Shown piece after piece: positions 51,257 to 61,267 of a stretch of 64,000 bases of DNA. The stretch is from CAZNSX01 sp964575845 (GTDB lineage Bacteria > UBA8248 > CAZNSX01): the NCBI GenBank assembly GCA_964575845.1, contig CAZNSX010000001.1, positions 496,001 to 560,000 of the forward strand. Reading direction: 5' to 3'. Numbering within the stretch: position 1 is the stretch's first letter; each line of letters opens with the position of its first letter. The notes under the pieces were generated by a model. That model did not search any database and was not told where the DNA came from. It was given only the letters and a program-made list of their open reading frames with translations. The translations under genes and the position numbers were made by a program.

Positions 51257-51303
51257 GCCAGACCCCTCGCCCGGCTTTGACGCATGAGACCTCCGGTTGG
51301 CTC

Positions 51304-51717
51304 TCAGCCAGCCTTCGGCTCAGCGCAGCAGGCCTTATCCCCCGGGCAATCTATGGTGCAGGTGAAAGTGGCGGGCTCCTCGGTGCTCGGGTTATAGAGG
51401 CCGTGGGGCTCGAAGGTGTAGGTGTATACGAGCTGCCCCGGGCCCACCTCCTTCTCCTTGCCCTCGGCGTCAAAGAAGACCAGCTTTCCCGAGATGACGA
51501 AAACCCCCTCAACATACTCATGCTCGTGAAGGGGGATCCGGGCTCCGGGCTCAAAGGTGAAGTGCCGCAGCGCAAAATTATGGCGGAAATCCTCGCCTCC
51601 CAGGTCCTTATGGACGAGCCACCTCACGGTAACGCCCTCAATTTTTAACCTCTCACCCCGAGAATAGATCTCCCGAACCTGAATTCCCTGAACCTCTCTC
51701 ACGTCTCTCACCATCAT
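51304..51717 (-). CDS. cupin-domain protein
   Basis: A 137-residue single cupin: NFALRHFTFEPGARIPLHEHEYVEGVFVISGKLVFF with the His-rich metal motif, then VGPGQLVYTYTFEPHGLYN with the late His. The C-terminus has three Cys (TCTIDCPGDKACCAEP), unusual for the family and possibly a metal or disulfide site. Start behind AAGGGAGGC; two adjacent ATG codons are possible. Converges with the VOC gene. Confidence 0.82.
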   Translation of the reverse strand: MMVRDVREVQGIQVREIYSRGERLKIEGVTVRWLVHKDLGGEDFRHNFALRHFTFEPGARIPLHEHEYVEGVFVISGKLVFFDAEGKEKEVGPGQLVYTYTFEPHGLYNPSTEEPATFTCTIDCPGDKACCAEPKAG

Positions 51718-52083
51718 GGACGCAGCCTCCCTTTTCGCATTGTTATCAAAGCCTGACGCGCAGGGAAATTTTCAAATAAATTAGCAGACTAAACCGTGTA
51801 TTTCAAAAGCAAGACGCTTCCCTGCTTCTTGGGCCCAAAAGGCCAGGGGTCACAAAGGGGGTAATGAAAGGTTCCCTTCTCTCAACCGCAGATCAAAGGC
51901 TCTTCTTTACAGGCCGGGGCAATTCACTTTATTTTTCTTCCGTGGTATTATTTCTCTAAGCTCAAGGTCATAGCTGAAGGAGGGCCATTTTGACCCTCCT
52001 TGATGCTTCCTGAATGAGGAGGGTAGACAGGAGCCTTCAAGGAGAAGGCGCGGCTTTAGATAGAGCATGAGGGAGGAAAGCCC
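51718..52083. other. 366-base divergent gap with a leader hairpin
   Basis: AAGGAGGG (51977-51984) pairs with CCCTCCTT (51994-52001) across nine bases, about 80 bases before the SDR start. An AT-rich stretch at 51905-51955 could hold the promoter, with TTTACA at 51906. No gene recognised. Confidence 0.4.
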
Positions 52084-52848
52084 ATGGCGCTGGCTGGCTT
52101 CAATCTGGATGGCAGGGTGGCCCTCATCACCGGCGGCGGAACCGGCCTTGGTAAGGCAATGGCCTCCGCCCTGACGGAAGCTGGGGCCGACATCATCATC
52201 GCAAGCCGCAACATGGAGCGCCTTGAGGGGGCGGCGGAGGAGCTAAAGGCCTCGGGCCGCCGGGTCCTTCCCCTTCAGGTCGATATAACGGACGGGGCCT
52301 CGGTGCGCACCATGGTGGAGGAAGCGCTGGGGCGGATGGGCAGGGTGGATATACTGGTGAACAATTCAGGTATAAGCGGGGAGAAGCGCTTCGTCGAGAT
52401 GGATGAAGAGGATTGGGATAGAGTCCTCCACACGAACCTGCGGGGCGCCTTTCTCGTGAGCCGTGCCCTGGCGGGGGACATGATAGGCCGCGGGTGGGGC
52501 CGCATCATAAACGTGGCGTCGGTCCTGGCCGCCGTTGGCATGCCAACTCTCACGGCCTACTGCTCGAGCAAGGGGGGAATCATCCAGTTCACAAGGGCCC
52601 TCGCACTCGAGCTCGTGCGGTACGGGATAACCGTCAACGCCCTCTGTCCGGGCTATTTCCTCACAGACCTGAACAAGGACTTTTTCACGAGCGAGCAGGG
52701 ACAGGAGTTCATAAAGCGCCACATTCCCATGCGAAGGATAGGCAAGCCCGAAGAGCTCTCTGGGGCCATTGTCTTTCTGGCCTCAGAGACCTCGGCCTTC
52801 ATGACGGGGGCCGCCATTTACATAGACGGCGGCCAGAGCGCCTCCTGA
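52084..52848 (+). CDS. short-chain dehydrogenase/reductase
   Basis: A 254-residue classical SDR: LITGGGTGLGKAMA, NNSG in place of the common NNAG, INVASVLAAVG with catalytic Ser, YCSSK with Tyr and Lys, LCPGYFLTDLN, and the C-terminal FLASETSAFMTGAAIYIDGG. It is close to gluconate 5-dehydrogenase and 3-oxoacyl reductase-type enzymes. ATG 52084 follows GAGGGAGGAAAG. It stands 77 bases before leuA. Confidence 0.88.
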   Translation: MALAGFNLDGRVALITGGGTGLGKAMASALTEAGADIIIASRNMERLEGAAEELKASGRRVLPLQVDITDGASVRTMVEEALGRMGRVDILVNNSGISGEKRFVEMDEEDWDRVLHTNLRGAFLVSRALAGDMIGRGWGRIINVASVLAAVGMPTLTAYCSSKGGIIQFTRALALELVRYGITVNALCPGYFLTDLNKDFFTSEQGQEFIKRHIPMRRIGKPEELSGAIVFLASETSAFMTGAAIYIDGGQSAS

Positions 52849-52925
52849 GGGCTTCAGCGCTTGACGGGAGGGCGAGAGCGCTCTAAGGTAAAATACTTTA
52901 TGGGAGCTTAAGAACGGAGAAGGAG

Positions 52926-54467
52926 ATGAGCGAGCGGGTCTATATCTTCGACACAACCCTTCGGGACGGCGAGCAGTCGCCAGGCGCCAGCATGAACCTT
53001 GGCGAGAAGATAAAGCTCGCGTTGCAGCTCGAGCGCCTGGGGGTGGATATCATAGAGGCGGGCTTCCCCATAGCCTCAGAGGGCGAGTTTGAGGCCGTCA
53101 GGGCTGTCGCCAAAAAAGTAAAGCGCGCTACTGTCTGCGCTCTTTCCAGAACCCGGCTTCAGGATATCGATAGGGCCTGGCGGGCGGTGGAAGAGGCGAA
53201 GAAGCCCAGGATCCACACCTTCATCGCAAGCTCCGACATCCACATGAAGTATAAGCTCAGGATGGACCGCAAGGAGGTCCTCAATGAGACAGAGAGGGCC
53301 GTCAGGCATGCCCTCAAGTACACGCCCGATGTGGAGTTCTCCCCCGAGGATGCGACACGCTCCGACAGGGACTTCCTCTGCCAGGTCATCCGGGTCGCCA
53401 TAGAGGCAGGTGCCACAACGATAAATGTGCCCGACACCGTGGGCTACATCATTCCGGATGAGTTCCGCCACCTCTGGGAGCATATCTTCGAGAGGGTGCC
53501 CCCCCGGGAGGGCGTCATCTTCAGCACCCACTGCCATAATGACCTGGGCCTGGCTGTGGCGAATTCCCTCGCCGCCGTAGAGGCGGGGGTGCGGCAGGTG
53601 GAGTGCACCGTCAACGGCATAGGGGAGCGGGCGGGAAACGCGAGTCTTGAAGAGGTCGTGATGGCTCTCAGGACGAGGAAGGATTTCCTCCCCTACGCCA
53701 CAGGGGTCAATCCCAGGGAAATCTACCGCACGAGCCGGCTCCTCAGCAGCATCACCGGCATGATGGTTCAGCCCAACAAGGCCATAGTCGGTAGGAATGC
53801 CTTTGCCCACGAGGCCGGAATCCACCAGCACGGGGTCATCCAGAAGGCTCTCACCTACGAGATAATGACCCCCCAGGCGGTGGGTTGGCCCTCCAACATC
53901 TTCATCCTGGGAAAGCACTCGGGTCGCCATGGTCTGAGAAAAAGATATGAGGATCTGGGATACACTCCAACAGATGCAGAGCTCAGCCGCCTCTACCCCA
54001 AGGTAATGGCGCTCGCCGACAAGAAAAAGGAAGTCTTCGATGAGGACCTCTTGGCCCTTCTCGAAGAAGAGCGCCAGCAGTTAGAGGAGCGCTACCAGCT
54101 CTCCTTTCTCCAGGTGGTGAGCAGCAGCGGCGGGGTGGCCACGGCTACCGTTAAGCTCAAGGAGGGAAAGAAGGAGATATTGGATTCCGCAAGCGCCGAC
54201 GGACCCGTGGCGGCAACCTTCAACACACTTGGGAGGATAACGGGTATTCCGGCCAAGCTGATGGACTACTCCGTGAATGCCGTCACAAGGGGCAAGGACG
54301 CTATGGGTGAGGTGCACGTTACGCTCGACTTAGGCGACCGCACCGTCCTCGGCAAGAGCTTCTCCACCGATATCCTTGAGGCGAGTGCCAAGGCCTATCT
54401 CAATGCCCTGAATAAATACATGGCCTGGAAGAAGGAGAGAAAGAAAAAGCCCTCGGCCAAGAGCTGA
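52926..54467 (+). CDS. leuA: 2-isopropylmalate synthase
   Basis: A 513-residue LeuA, which condenses acetyl-CoA with 2-oxoisovalerate in leucine synthesis. The catalytic domain begins FDTTLRDGEQSPGASMNLGEK and has HCHNDLGLAVANSL and GIGERAGNASLEEVVMAL. The linker HQHGVIQ and the C-terminal regulatory domain (GGVATATVKL, GPVAATFNTLGRITG) for leucine feedback are present, so length is complete. ATG 52926 follows ACGGAGAAGGAG. It has the standard signature, unlike the DRE-TIM paralogues at 9-15 kb. No other leucine genes are adjacent. Confidence 0.94.
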   Translation: MSERVYIFDTTLRDGEQSPGASMNLGEKIKLALQLERLGVDIIEAGFPIASEGEFEAVRAVAKKVKRATVCALSRTRLQDIDRAWRAVEEAKKPRIHTFIASSDIHMKYKLRMDRKEVLNETERAVRHALKYTPDVEFSPEDATRSDRDFLCQVIRVAIEAGATTINVPDTVGYIIPDEFRHLWEHIFERVPPREGVIFSTHCHNDLGLAVANSLAAVEAGVRQVECTVNGIGERAGNASLEEVVMALRTRKDFLPYATGVNPREIYRTSRLLSSITGMMVQPNKAIVGRNAFAHEAGIHQHGVIQKALTYEIMTPQAVGWPSNIFILGKHSGRHGLRKRYEDLGYTPTDAELSRLYPKVMALADKKKEVFDEDLLALLEEERQQLEERYQLSFLQVVSSSGGVATATVKLKEGKKEILDSASADGPVAATFNTLGRITGIPAKLMDYSVNAVTRGKDAMGEVHVTLDLGDRTVLGKSFSTDILEASAKAYLNALNKYMAWKKERKKKPSAKS

Positions 54468-54913
54468 GGGGGGAATTTATGGAGATTTCTCCCACCCGGC
54501 CCCCCTCGGGGGGGAGCCTTGTGAAGGGGGGGAGGGTGCGGGAGCGCAGGACTCATTCTCTTTTACAAGGTCATCTCAACGGAGCCCCATATCATCGGGT
54601 TTCTCAGAAATGGTTCTGGATTTCCCCCGGCCCTTGAGAACGCAACCTTGTGAAAGAGCCGTCCCATCTGTTGAAAAGTTCTTGAAAGGAGAGGGGAAAG
54701 GCAAGGGGGGGCCCCGAGAGCCGCATAAAATTCAAATAACTCATTGATATTTAAGAGATTATGCCTCTGCCTAAAGATTGTGCAGGCTGTTCTAACTCCC
54801 GCTAAAACCGCACCTTAGCCTTTAGCTGAACAAGCTTTTCAACAGGTTTCTAACAAATTTTGTGGATAGCCTCGCCCACTAGAAAGAAGTCGGGGAGGCC
54901 GGCGGGAAGGGGT
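54468..54913. other. 446-base gap, no gene recognised
   Basis: It contains a C6/G6 inverted repeat just after leuA (54500-54514) and an AT-rich part at 54725-54860 that may hold the mnmA promoter. No T-tract terminator or convincing boxes. Confidence 0.45.
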
Positions 54914-55978
54914 ATGAAGGAAAGGGTTGTTGTGGCCATGAGCGGCGGCGTGGATAGCTCCATCGCCGCAGCGCTCCTCCTTGAGCGGGGCTATGAGGTC
55001 ATCGGCATCTCCATGCAGCTCTGGAACCTGAGGGAGGATGAGCTGGCCTTTGACTCATGCTGCTCTCCCCGGGACATAGAGGACGCGCGCTGGGTCGCCC
55101 ACCGGCTCGGGTTCCCTTTCTATGTCGTGAATTTTGAAAAAGAGTTTCAACGCGAGGTGGTGGAATATTTCGCGGGGGAATACCTAAGGGGGAGGACCCC
55201 CAATCCCTGCATCCCCTGCAATGAGAGGCTCAAATTCAGGTGGCTCCTCAAGAAGGCCCTTGAGCTCGGGGCGGAGCGCGTGGCAACAGGGCACTACACG
55301 CGTCTTCTCAGAGTGAACGGGAGCTGGAGCCTGAGGCGTGGCCTTGACCCCAAAAAGGACCAGACCTATTTCCTCTTTAACCTCAAGCAGGAGCAGCTCT
55401 CGAGAGCCCTCTTTCCGCTGGGAGAGCTCAGAAAAGGGGAGGTGAGAGCCAGGGCAAGAGCCTTTGGCCTCAAGGTAGCGGAAAAAGGCGAAAGTCAGGA
55501 GATCTGCTTCATCCCCCGGGGGGGCCATGCCTCTTTCCTCAAGGAGCGCTTCCCCGAGGCCTTTCGCCCTGGGGCCATCCTGGATGAGGCGGGAGAGCTC
55601 CTTGGCACCCACCCGGGGCTTCCCCACTTCACAGTGGGCCAGAGGCGGGGTCTCGGGCTCAGCTCAAGAAGGCCCCTCTATGTGCTCAAGCTAGACCCGG
55701 AAATGAACACCCTCACCGTTGGCCCGAGGGAAAGCCTCAGGTGCGAGGGCTTCATTGCCGAGGGGGTGAGCTGGACTCTGCCTCCCCATCCTTATGGAAG
55801 GGAGGCCCTCGTGCAGGTGCGTTACAGGCGGGCGGCCAAGCCCGCATATCTCAAGCCCCTCGATGGAAACAGGGTAGAGGTGGAGTTCCTCACGCCTGAG
55901 GAGGCCGTGGCCCCCGGCCAGGCGGCAGCCTTCTTCGAGAGGGACCTCCTCCTTGGAGGTGGCTGGATAAGCAGGTGA
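54914..55978 (+). CDS. mnmA: tRNA-specific 2-thiouridylase
   Basis: A 354-residue MnmA, which thiolates U34 of tRNA for Lys, Glu and Gln. The P-loop SGGVDSS is near residue 9, the catalytic Cys pair is in TPNPCIPCN and ESQEICFIP, and the central GQRRGLGL and C-terminal beta-barrel domains are present. The frame is open upstream to 54860, but ATG 54914 with GGAAGG before it gives the normal N-terminus. No neighbour with related role was seen. Confidence 0.93.
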   Translation: MKERVVVAMSGGVDSSIAAALLLERGYEVIGISMQLWNLREDELAFDSCCSPRDIEDARWVAHRLGFPFYVVNFEKEFQREVVEYFAGEYLRGRTPNPCIPCNERLKFRWLLKKALELGAERVATGHYTRLLRVNGSWSLRRGLDPKKDQTYFLFNLKQEQLSRALFPLGELRKGEVRARARAFGLKVAEKGESQEICFIPRGGHASFLKERFPEAFRPGAILDEAGELLGTHPGLPHFTVGQRRGLGLSSRRPLYVLKLDPEMNTLTVGPRESLRCEGFIAEGVSWTLPPHPYGREALVQVRYRRAAKPAYLKPLDGNRVEVEFLTPEEAVAPGQAAAFFERDLLLGGGWISR

Positions 55979-56207
55979 GCCCTGGCTCGCTCCGTTCTTC
56001 CCGCTTGCCGGCTCCCGCGGGGTCATTCACATCTTGGCTGGAAATCCAGGGCAAATAAAGCTCACAGGAAACATTAAATCAACTCAGCTAACTATCTGAT
56101 AATTAACGGAAATAAATTAATATTTCTCCTCTTACACGATATCCAATTCTCCCCGCAAGCGTCCCTGCATCAGGCCCGGTTGTCATATCTTGCGATGTCT
56201 CTTTGCA

Positions 56208-56236
56208 TTGATGAAAATGCATCTTTACCCTATACT
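56208..56236 (+). promoter_or_regulatory. promoter of the parvulin-type isomerase
   Basis: TTGATG (56208-56213), exactly 17 bases, TATACT (56231-56236), 55 bases before the start codon. Confidence 0.55.
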
Positions 56237-56237
56237 G

Positions 56238-56251
56238 TCCTTACGTAAGGA
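56238..56251. promoter_or_regulatory. perfect 14-base palindrome at the expected transcription start
   Basis: TCCTTACGTAAGGA is a perfect inverted repeat starting one base after the -10 box. A regulator bound here would cover the start site, so it is an operator candidate. Confidence 0.45.
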
Positions 56252-56291
56252 TGAGTCTACAGAGCTAAAAACATCGGAAGGAGAAATTTGA

Positions 56292-57290
56292 ATGCAGGCA
56301 AAACCTGGAAGATGGTCATGGATGCTGCTGGCGGCTTTGGCGCTGGCCTTGGCCGCCGCGCCGGCATCGGCGGAAGAAAAGCAGCCTTCAGAGGATAAAG
56401 TTGCGGCGGTTAATGGGTCATCGATCACTCAGGCAGACCTTGACAGGGAAATGAGGCGCGTCCAACGCAGGCTCTCAAGCATGGGAAAGCCGCACGGAGA
56501 TGTCGAGCTTCCGGGGATTAGAGAGGAAGCCCTTGAAACCCTCATCAAGCGTGAACTGATCTATCAAGAAAGCCAAAAGGAGGGGTTCAAAGCCGACGAG
56601 GCGGCAATCGATGAACAACTGAGCGAGATCAGAAGACAATTTCCGAGCGAGGAGGAATTCAAGAATGCGCTCAGCGAGATGAACTTCTCTGAGGCTTCCA
56701 TAAAATCCGAGATCGCGAGGGGGATGGCCATTCAAAAATTCATCGAGGAGCGGATTGTCCAGAAAATCACGGTTCCCGACGGGGAAGTCAGAGCCTACTA
56801 TGACGGCCACTCGGAGTTTTTCAAGAAGCCCGAGCAGGTGCGGGCCAGCCACATTCTGATCAAGGTTGACCCCCAGGCGGACGAACAGCAGAAAGGCGAA
56901 GCACGCAAGAAACTCGAAACGGTCCGGCAGAAACTTGAAGAAGGTGAAGACTTCGCGGCTCTTGCCAAAGAGTTTTCCGAAGGTCCCAGCGGTCCCCAGG
57001 GCGGGGACCTGGGCTACCTCGGGCGCGGACAGACTTTGAAGCCTTTTGAGGACGCGGCCTTTGCTCTCAAGCCCGGCGAGGTGAGCGTCATCATCGAGAC
57101 CAGCTTCGGATACCACCTGATCAAAGTCTTCGACAGGAAGCCTGAGACCACAATCCCTTACGCGGACGTCAAAGAGAGGCTCGGGAAATACCTGAAGCAG
57201 AAGAAAGCTAACGAAGAAGTGGACCTATACGTCGAGAAACTGAAAGGAAAAGCGAAAGTGGAGACATTTCCGAAGGAGGGCCAGAAGTAG
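56292..57290 (+). CDS. periplasmic parvulin-type peptidyl-prolyl isomerase (SurA/PrsA-like)
   Basis: A 332-residue exported chaperone with a signal peptide (WSWMLLAALALALAAAPASA), a SurA-type N-terminal helical domain (about 35-165: VAAVNGSSITQADLDREMRRVQRRL, LETLIKRELIYQESQKEGF) and one rotamase domain (about 178-270: VRASHILIKVDPQADEQQKGEARKK, GPSGPQGGDLGYLGRGQTLKPFEDAAFALKPGEVS, FGYHLIKVFDRK). It likely assists folding of outer-membrane or secreted proteins. ATG 56292 follows AAGGAG. Confidence 0.92.
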   Translation: MQAKPGRWSWMLLAALALALAAAPASAEEKQPSEDKVAAVNGSSITQADLDREMRRVQRRLSSMGKPHGDVELPGIREEALETLIKRELIYQESQKEGFKADEAAIDEQLSEIRRQFPSEEEFKNALSEMNFSEASIKSEIARGMAIQKFIEERIVQKITVPDGEVRAYYDGHSEFFKKPEQVRASHILIKVDPQADEQQKGEARKKLETVRQKLEEGEDFAALAKEFSEGPSGPQGGDLGYLGRGQTLKPFEDAAFALKPGEVSVIIETSFGYHLIKVFDRKPETTIPYADVKERLGKYLKQKKANEEVDLYVEKLKGKAKVETFPKEGQK

Positions 57291-57736
57291 CTGACCTTCA
57301 TCCATGGCCGCCGACCTCGAGAGAATGGAATGGTAAAATTCCCTCTTGCCGAGTCCGCTTCTATCCTTAGACTCACTCAATTAAGAAACTTATCGCCCGA
57401 ACGCCCATGCTACGGTAGTACTACTGGTGGGCCTTTCTCCCGCGTCCAAGTTTTGCCAGAGCCGTAAGTCTTGCCCGTAGAAATTGCTTTGACTGAAGCT
57501 CATGAGGTATATTAACCTTGTTATGGTAACTCACTGATAATTAAAGATAACAATTTTGGTTCCTTCTCATGCCCGCCTCATCTTACCTTAATTTGATTTT
57601 GGGCGAGTAGGCATGCTGATGCCGTCCCGCGGGGCCATCAAGGAGAGCCAGGGACCAGCCCAGCCTCTAGCTGCTTGAGATCGTCAATTCTTGAATATTT
57701 CTTGACTTTCATGAATTTAGTTAAAAAATTAAGGCC
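57291..57736. other. 446-base gap, AT-rich, no gene recognised
   Basis: A possible promoter (TTGCTT at 57484, 18 bases, TATATT at 57508) lies 220 bases before the restriction gene. TTGACT is found at 57701. Nothing else stands out. Confidence 0.35.
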
Positions 57737-60700
57737 ATGGCTGAAGTCAAAACCACAGAACGAGAATTTCAGAGCCAGCTCATTGGCTGGTTCAATGCGA
57801 TTTTAGAGAGGGGAAATTATCCCTTCGAAAGAGTTTCTGCCGAATCTTCTGTAAAAGTCTCCCGCGATAAAGCCAGATTCCCCGATGTCCAGGTATGGCT
57901 GAACAGAAAGGCACGACAGGGCTTTTGCGGGTTTGAGCTTAAGACTCCGGAGACGCCGGTAAATGACCCTGAGACCCTCGAAAAGGCTGCCGAGAAAGCC
58001 AGAGCCATGTCCGCAGATTACTTCGTCACTTGGAACATGCGCGATTCCGTCATCTGGCGGACACCGCAGCCGGGAGAACCGGTAAGCAGAGAACAAAGGC
58101 TCAAGACCTATGAGAGTATCCACCAAATCAACATGGTTGAGGATCTATGGGAATCCTATAAACAAGAACTTCTCAAGGCCCGCGCAGCGGAAATCCTCCA
58201 TGACCTCTCTACTCTCCACCGTGAAGGCCACCTTTACCTTATAGATACAGATGCCACCTTTTTCGTTGCCTGTCTGAGCAGCACAGCCGATTCCTTATCG
58301 CCTCAGATTTATAAATCCCTCATGGGAGCCATAGCGAGAGACGGCAGGTTTAGCGAAGAGCTTTATAAATGGGCCGCCAAGCAGGGGATAGCCACCTTCG
58401 GCGACGCAGCCTCTTTTAAGATGCTATCCCGTCAGATCGTTTACAGGATTTTGGGCAAGGTTCTATTTTACGAGACCTTGAGGCGGTGGAGGGGCGATCT
58501 GAGCAGGATAGAGCTGGGCGAGCCTAGAGACGCTTCCAGGAGGCTGAGAGAGCACTTTGAAGCCGCGAGAAGGATAGACTACCAGGCCGTCTTCGAAGAA
58601 GACCTGCCGGACCGCGTTCCCATTCCTGCTAATGCAGTTGAAATTCTCCAGAAGCTAATACAAGACCTTGACCGTTACAATTTCTCGAACATGCCTCAGG
58701 AGGTGGTAGGCGCTGTTTATGAGAAGCTGATTCCGCCAGAGGAGAGGCATGGCCTTGGCCAATACTTCACCAACGAAGAGCTTGTGGACTTTATCAATGC
58801 CTTCTGCATCCGTTCAGTCGGTGAGACAGTCCTTGACCCCACCTGCGGCACCGGCACGTTCCTCATCAGGGCATACGACAGGTTCAAGACCTTGGGAGAA
58901 AGGGATCATAAGAAGCTTTTATCCCGCCTCTGGGGCGTTGATGTGGCCCATTTCCCGGCGGAGCTTGCCACCATAAACCTATATCGTCAGAACATCGCCG
59001 AGTATGAGAACTTCCCCAGGATCGTGGCAAATGATTTCTTTGACGTAAAGCCAGGGGATACCTTTGACTTCCCTCCCCCGAAACCCACGCTCGATGTGGA
59101 TTTCATGATAAAAGAAAATCTTCCTGTCTTTGACGCCGCCGTCGGTAACTTTCCTTATATAAGGCAGGAGCTCATAGAGAGGAGGGTGCCTGGCTATAAG
59201 ACTAAATTGCAGGATGTTTTGACCCGCGATTGGAAGGGCCACTACCGGGAACTCTTCGACGGCAAGGGCGGCATAAAGCTATCCGGCCAGGCCGATATCT
59301 ATGCCTATCTGTTTTTCCATGCCGCCAAATTTATCAGGGAAGATAGCGGCAGGATGGGATTTTTGACTTCAAACTCATGGCTTGATGTCGCATACGGTTA
59401 TGAACTTCAAAATTTCTTTCTGAAGAATTTCAAGATAATCGCGGTTCTCGAATCCCGCTGTGAACCCTGGTTTGAAGACCCGGCTGTAAATACCGTTTTT
59501 ACAGTTATTGAACGATGTCAGGACCAGGAGATCAGGGAAAGCCACCTTGTCAAGTTCGTCAAGGTCAAAAAAAGGCTCAAGGAGCTGATACCGTGGGATA
59601 TGAAGCTTGAGGCAACAGAGCGGTTTCGGGGAATCGACCGCCTTGTGAGGGGGATCGAGTCAGCCGGTTCTGAGCACTTCAAAATTCGGAGGGGAAAGAC
59701 TATAAACACCCTTAAGGGCCATGCCACTTATGAAGACGAAAATTTCAGGATCAGGGTAGTCAGACAGGGAGAACTGCGAGATGAGGTAGAGACCTCTGGG
59801 AAGACGGTAAAGTGGGGAAAATACCTTCGCGCACCGGAGGTGTATTTTGAGATTTTAAAGAAATGCCAGGGAAAATTAGTCGCATTAAGAGAGTTAGCAG
59901 AAATCAGGCGAGGATATACTACAGGAATAAATGAATTTTTTTACCTCCCCAAAGAAAAAATTAGTCATTGGGGGATTGAAGAGGAGTTCTTAGCCCCTGT
60001 AATAAAGTCACCAAAGGAATCTGAATCAATACTCATTGGCGAAAAGGACCTAGAGAACTTTGTCTTCTTATGTAATATTTCTAAGCAGCGTCTTAGAAAA
60101 GGAAGCAAAAAGGGGGCGCTGGCGTATATTGAGTGGGGGGAAAAGCAATATACCAAAGAACGTAAAGGCAAAGGGGGCGGAGTGAGATATCCAGATGCCC
60201 CGACAGTCAAGGGGCGCGAATTTTGGTATTCATTGCCGCTTTATGACTTAGGACAGATTTATTGGACAAAATCTTATGATGATACATTTTTACAACGGTT
60301 CAGCAAAAATCGCCTTTTCGCAGACCAAAGAGTCTATCAGATAGTGGATAAAAAGGGTATCTCTGCTAAATTATTGGCAGCAGTGTTAAATTCGACTCTA
60401 TTTTCCTTGGTAATAGAAATTACGGGTCGCGTTAATCTCGGCGAAGGAGCATTAGATACAGCGGTAGAAGAGGCTAAAGAATATATTCCGTGCCCAGATA
60501 TTAGAAGATTTAGGGGGGATTTGTCAAAGAAATTGCTTCGGGCGTTTGAGGCACTATTCGCCCGTCCTATCAAGTCCATCTTTGACGAAGTCAAGCTGAA
60601 GGACAGGCAAGAGCTTGACCGCCTAGTGCTGGAGGCGATGGGACTTGACCCCAAGAAATATCTCAAGCCCATCTATGATGGCCTCTGCGAGCTTGTGGAG

Positions 60701-61195
60701 GAGAGGATAAATCTCGCCAGGATGCGCAAAAAGCTGAAGGGGGCTAAGACCCTGCGGGATGTGGATAAGCTCAAAGAGCAGGTTCTTGATGAGCTCCTTC
60801 CCGATGGCCCAAGGAATTTTCCAGCAGAGTTTATTAAGTCAATATTTCTTAAAGAGCGTATTGAAATATCTGTTCCTGGGGAGCCCTTGAAGCTTGGCAA
60901 CTATTTCATGGGTTTACAGGATGTGATTTCCGAAGGAGGCTACAAATACGAGGCCAAAAGCATAGAAGAAGCCAAATTTATAATCTATTCTCAGGCTCCA
61001 GATTCCTACGTCATAAAAGTCCCTAAGAACAAAGCGGCCGTTATAAATGCTGTGGACAATTACGAAAGATACCTAAAGGAACTTGGAAGAAAGCTCTTTG
61101 AAACCTTCTTTACCCATAGCCACGACCACAAGCTGGCCGAGACCCTCACACGGCGGGTGTTCGAAGAGGTGGGGTTGCTGGAGGTGCCGGAGTAA
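57737..61195 (+). CDS. single-chain (type IIG-like) restriction-modification enzyme
   Basis: A 1152-residue protein. An N-terminal PD-(D/E)xK nuclease (D50, then E67 and K69 in CGFELKTP) leads to a helical region and an N6-adenine methylase domain with GQYFTNEELVDF, motif I DPTCGTGTFLI near 367 and motif IV NFPY at 471 (NPPY in most). From about 700 to 935 comes a target-recognition region (LAEIRRGYTTGINEFFYLP), then a helical C-terminus. Cleavage and modification in one chain is typical of Eco57I/type IIG enzymes. The recognition region is much more AT-rich than the rest. The ribosome site is weak, as is often so in restriction genes. Confidence 0.85.
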   Translation: MAEVKTTEREFQSQLIGWFNAILERGNYPFERVSAESSVKVSRDKARFPDVQVWLNRKARQGFCGFELKTPETPVNDPETLEKAAEKARAMSADYFVTWNMRDSVIWRTPQPGEPVSREQRLKTYESIHQINMVEDLWESYKQELLKARAAEILHDLSTLHREGHLYLIDTDATFFVACLSSTADSLSPQIYKSLMGAIARDGRFSEELYKWAAKQGIATFGDAASFKMLSRQIVYRILGKVLFYETLRRWRGDLSRIELGEPRDASRRLREHFEAARRIDYQAVFEEDLPDRVPIPANAVEILQKLIQDLDRYNFSNMPQEVVGAVYEKLIPPEERHGLGQYFTNEELVDFINAFCIRSVGETVLDPTCGTGTFLIRAYDRFKTLGERDHKKLLSRLWGVDVAHFPAELATINLYRQNIAEYENFPRIVANDFFDVKPGDTFDFPPPKPTLDVDFMIKENLPVFDAAVGNFPYIRQELIERRVPGYKTKLQDVLTRDWKGHYRELFDGKGGIKLSGQADIYAYLFFHAAKFIREDSGRMGFLTSNSWLDVAYGYELQNFFLKNFKIIAVLESRCEPWFEDPAVNTVFTVIERCQDQEIRESHLVKFVKVKKRLKELIPWDMKLEATERFRGIDRLVRGIESAGSEHFKIRRGKTINTLKGHATYEDENFRIRVVRQGELRDEVETSGKTVKWGKYLRAPEVYFEILKKCQGKLVALRELAEIRRGYTTGINEFFYLPKEKISHWGIEEEFLAPVIKSPKESESILIGEKDLENFVFLCNISKQRLRKGSKKGALAYIEWGEKQYTKERKGKGGGVRYPDAPTVKGREFWYSLPLYDLGQIYWTKSYDDTFLQRFSKNRLFADQRVYQIVDKKGISAKLLAAVLNSTLFSLVIEITGRVNLGEGALDTAVEEAKEYIPCPDIRRFRGDLSKKLLRAFEALFARPIKSIFDEVKLKDRQELDRLVLEAMGLDPKKYLKPIYDGLCELVEERINLARMRKKLKGAKTLRDVDKLKEQVLDELLPDGPRNFPAEFIKSIFLKERIEISVPGEPLKLGNYFMGLQDVISEGGYKYEAKSIEEAKFIIYSQAPDSYVIKVPKNKAAVINAVDNYERYLKELGRKLFETFFTHSHDHKLAETLTRRVFEEVGLLEVPE

Positions 61196-61267
61196 GAGAA
61201 GTCGCAAAGGTGGCGGACTTTAGCAGTCTTCGTGGCCTCGAAAGGGATACATAATTGCTAGATTGCC

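Larger units (their letters stand above)
55979..56291. other. 313-base gap, AT-rich, promoter region
   Basis: No gene. The second half is AT-rich and contains the isomerase promoter and a palindrome described separately. Confidence 0.5.
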
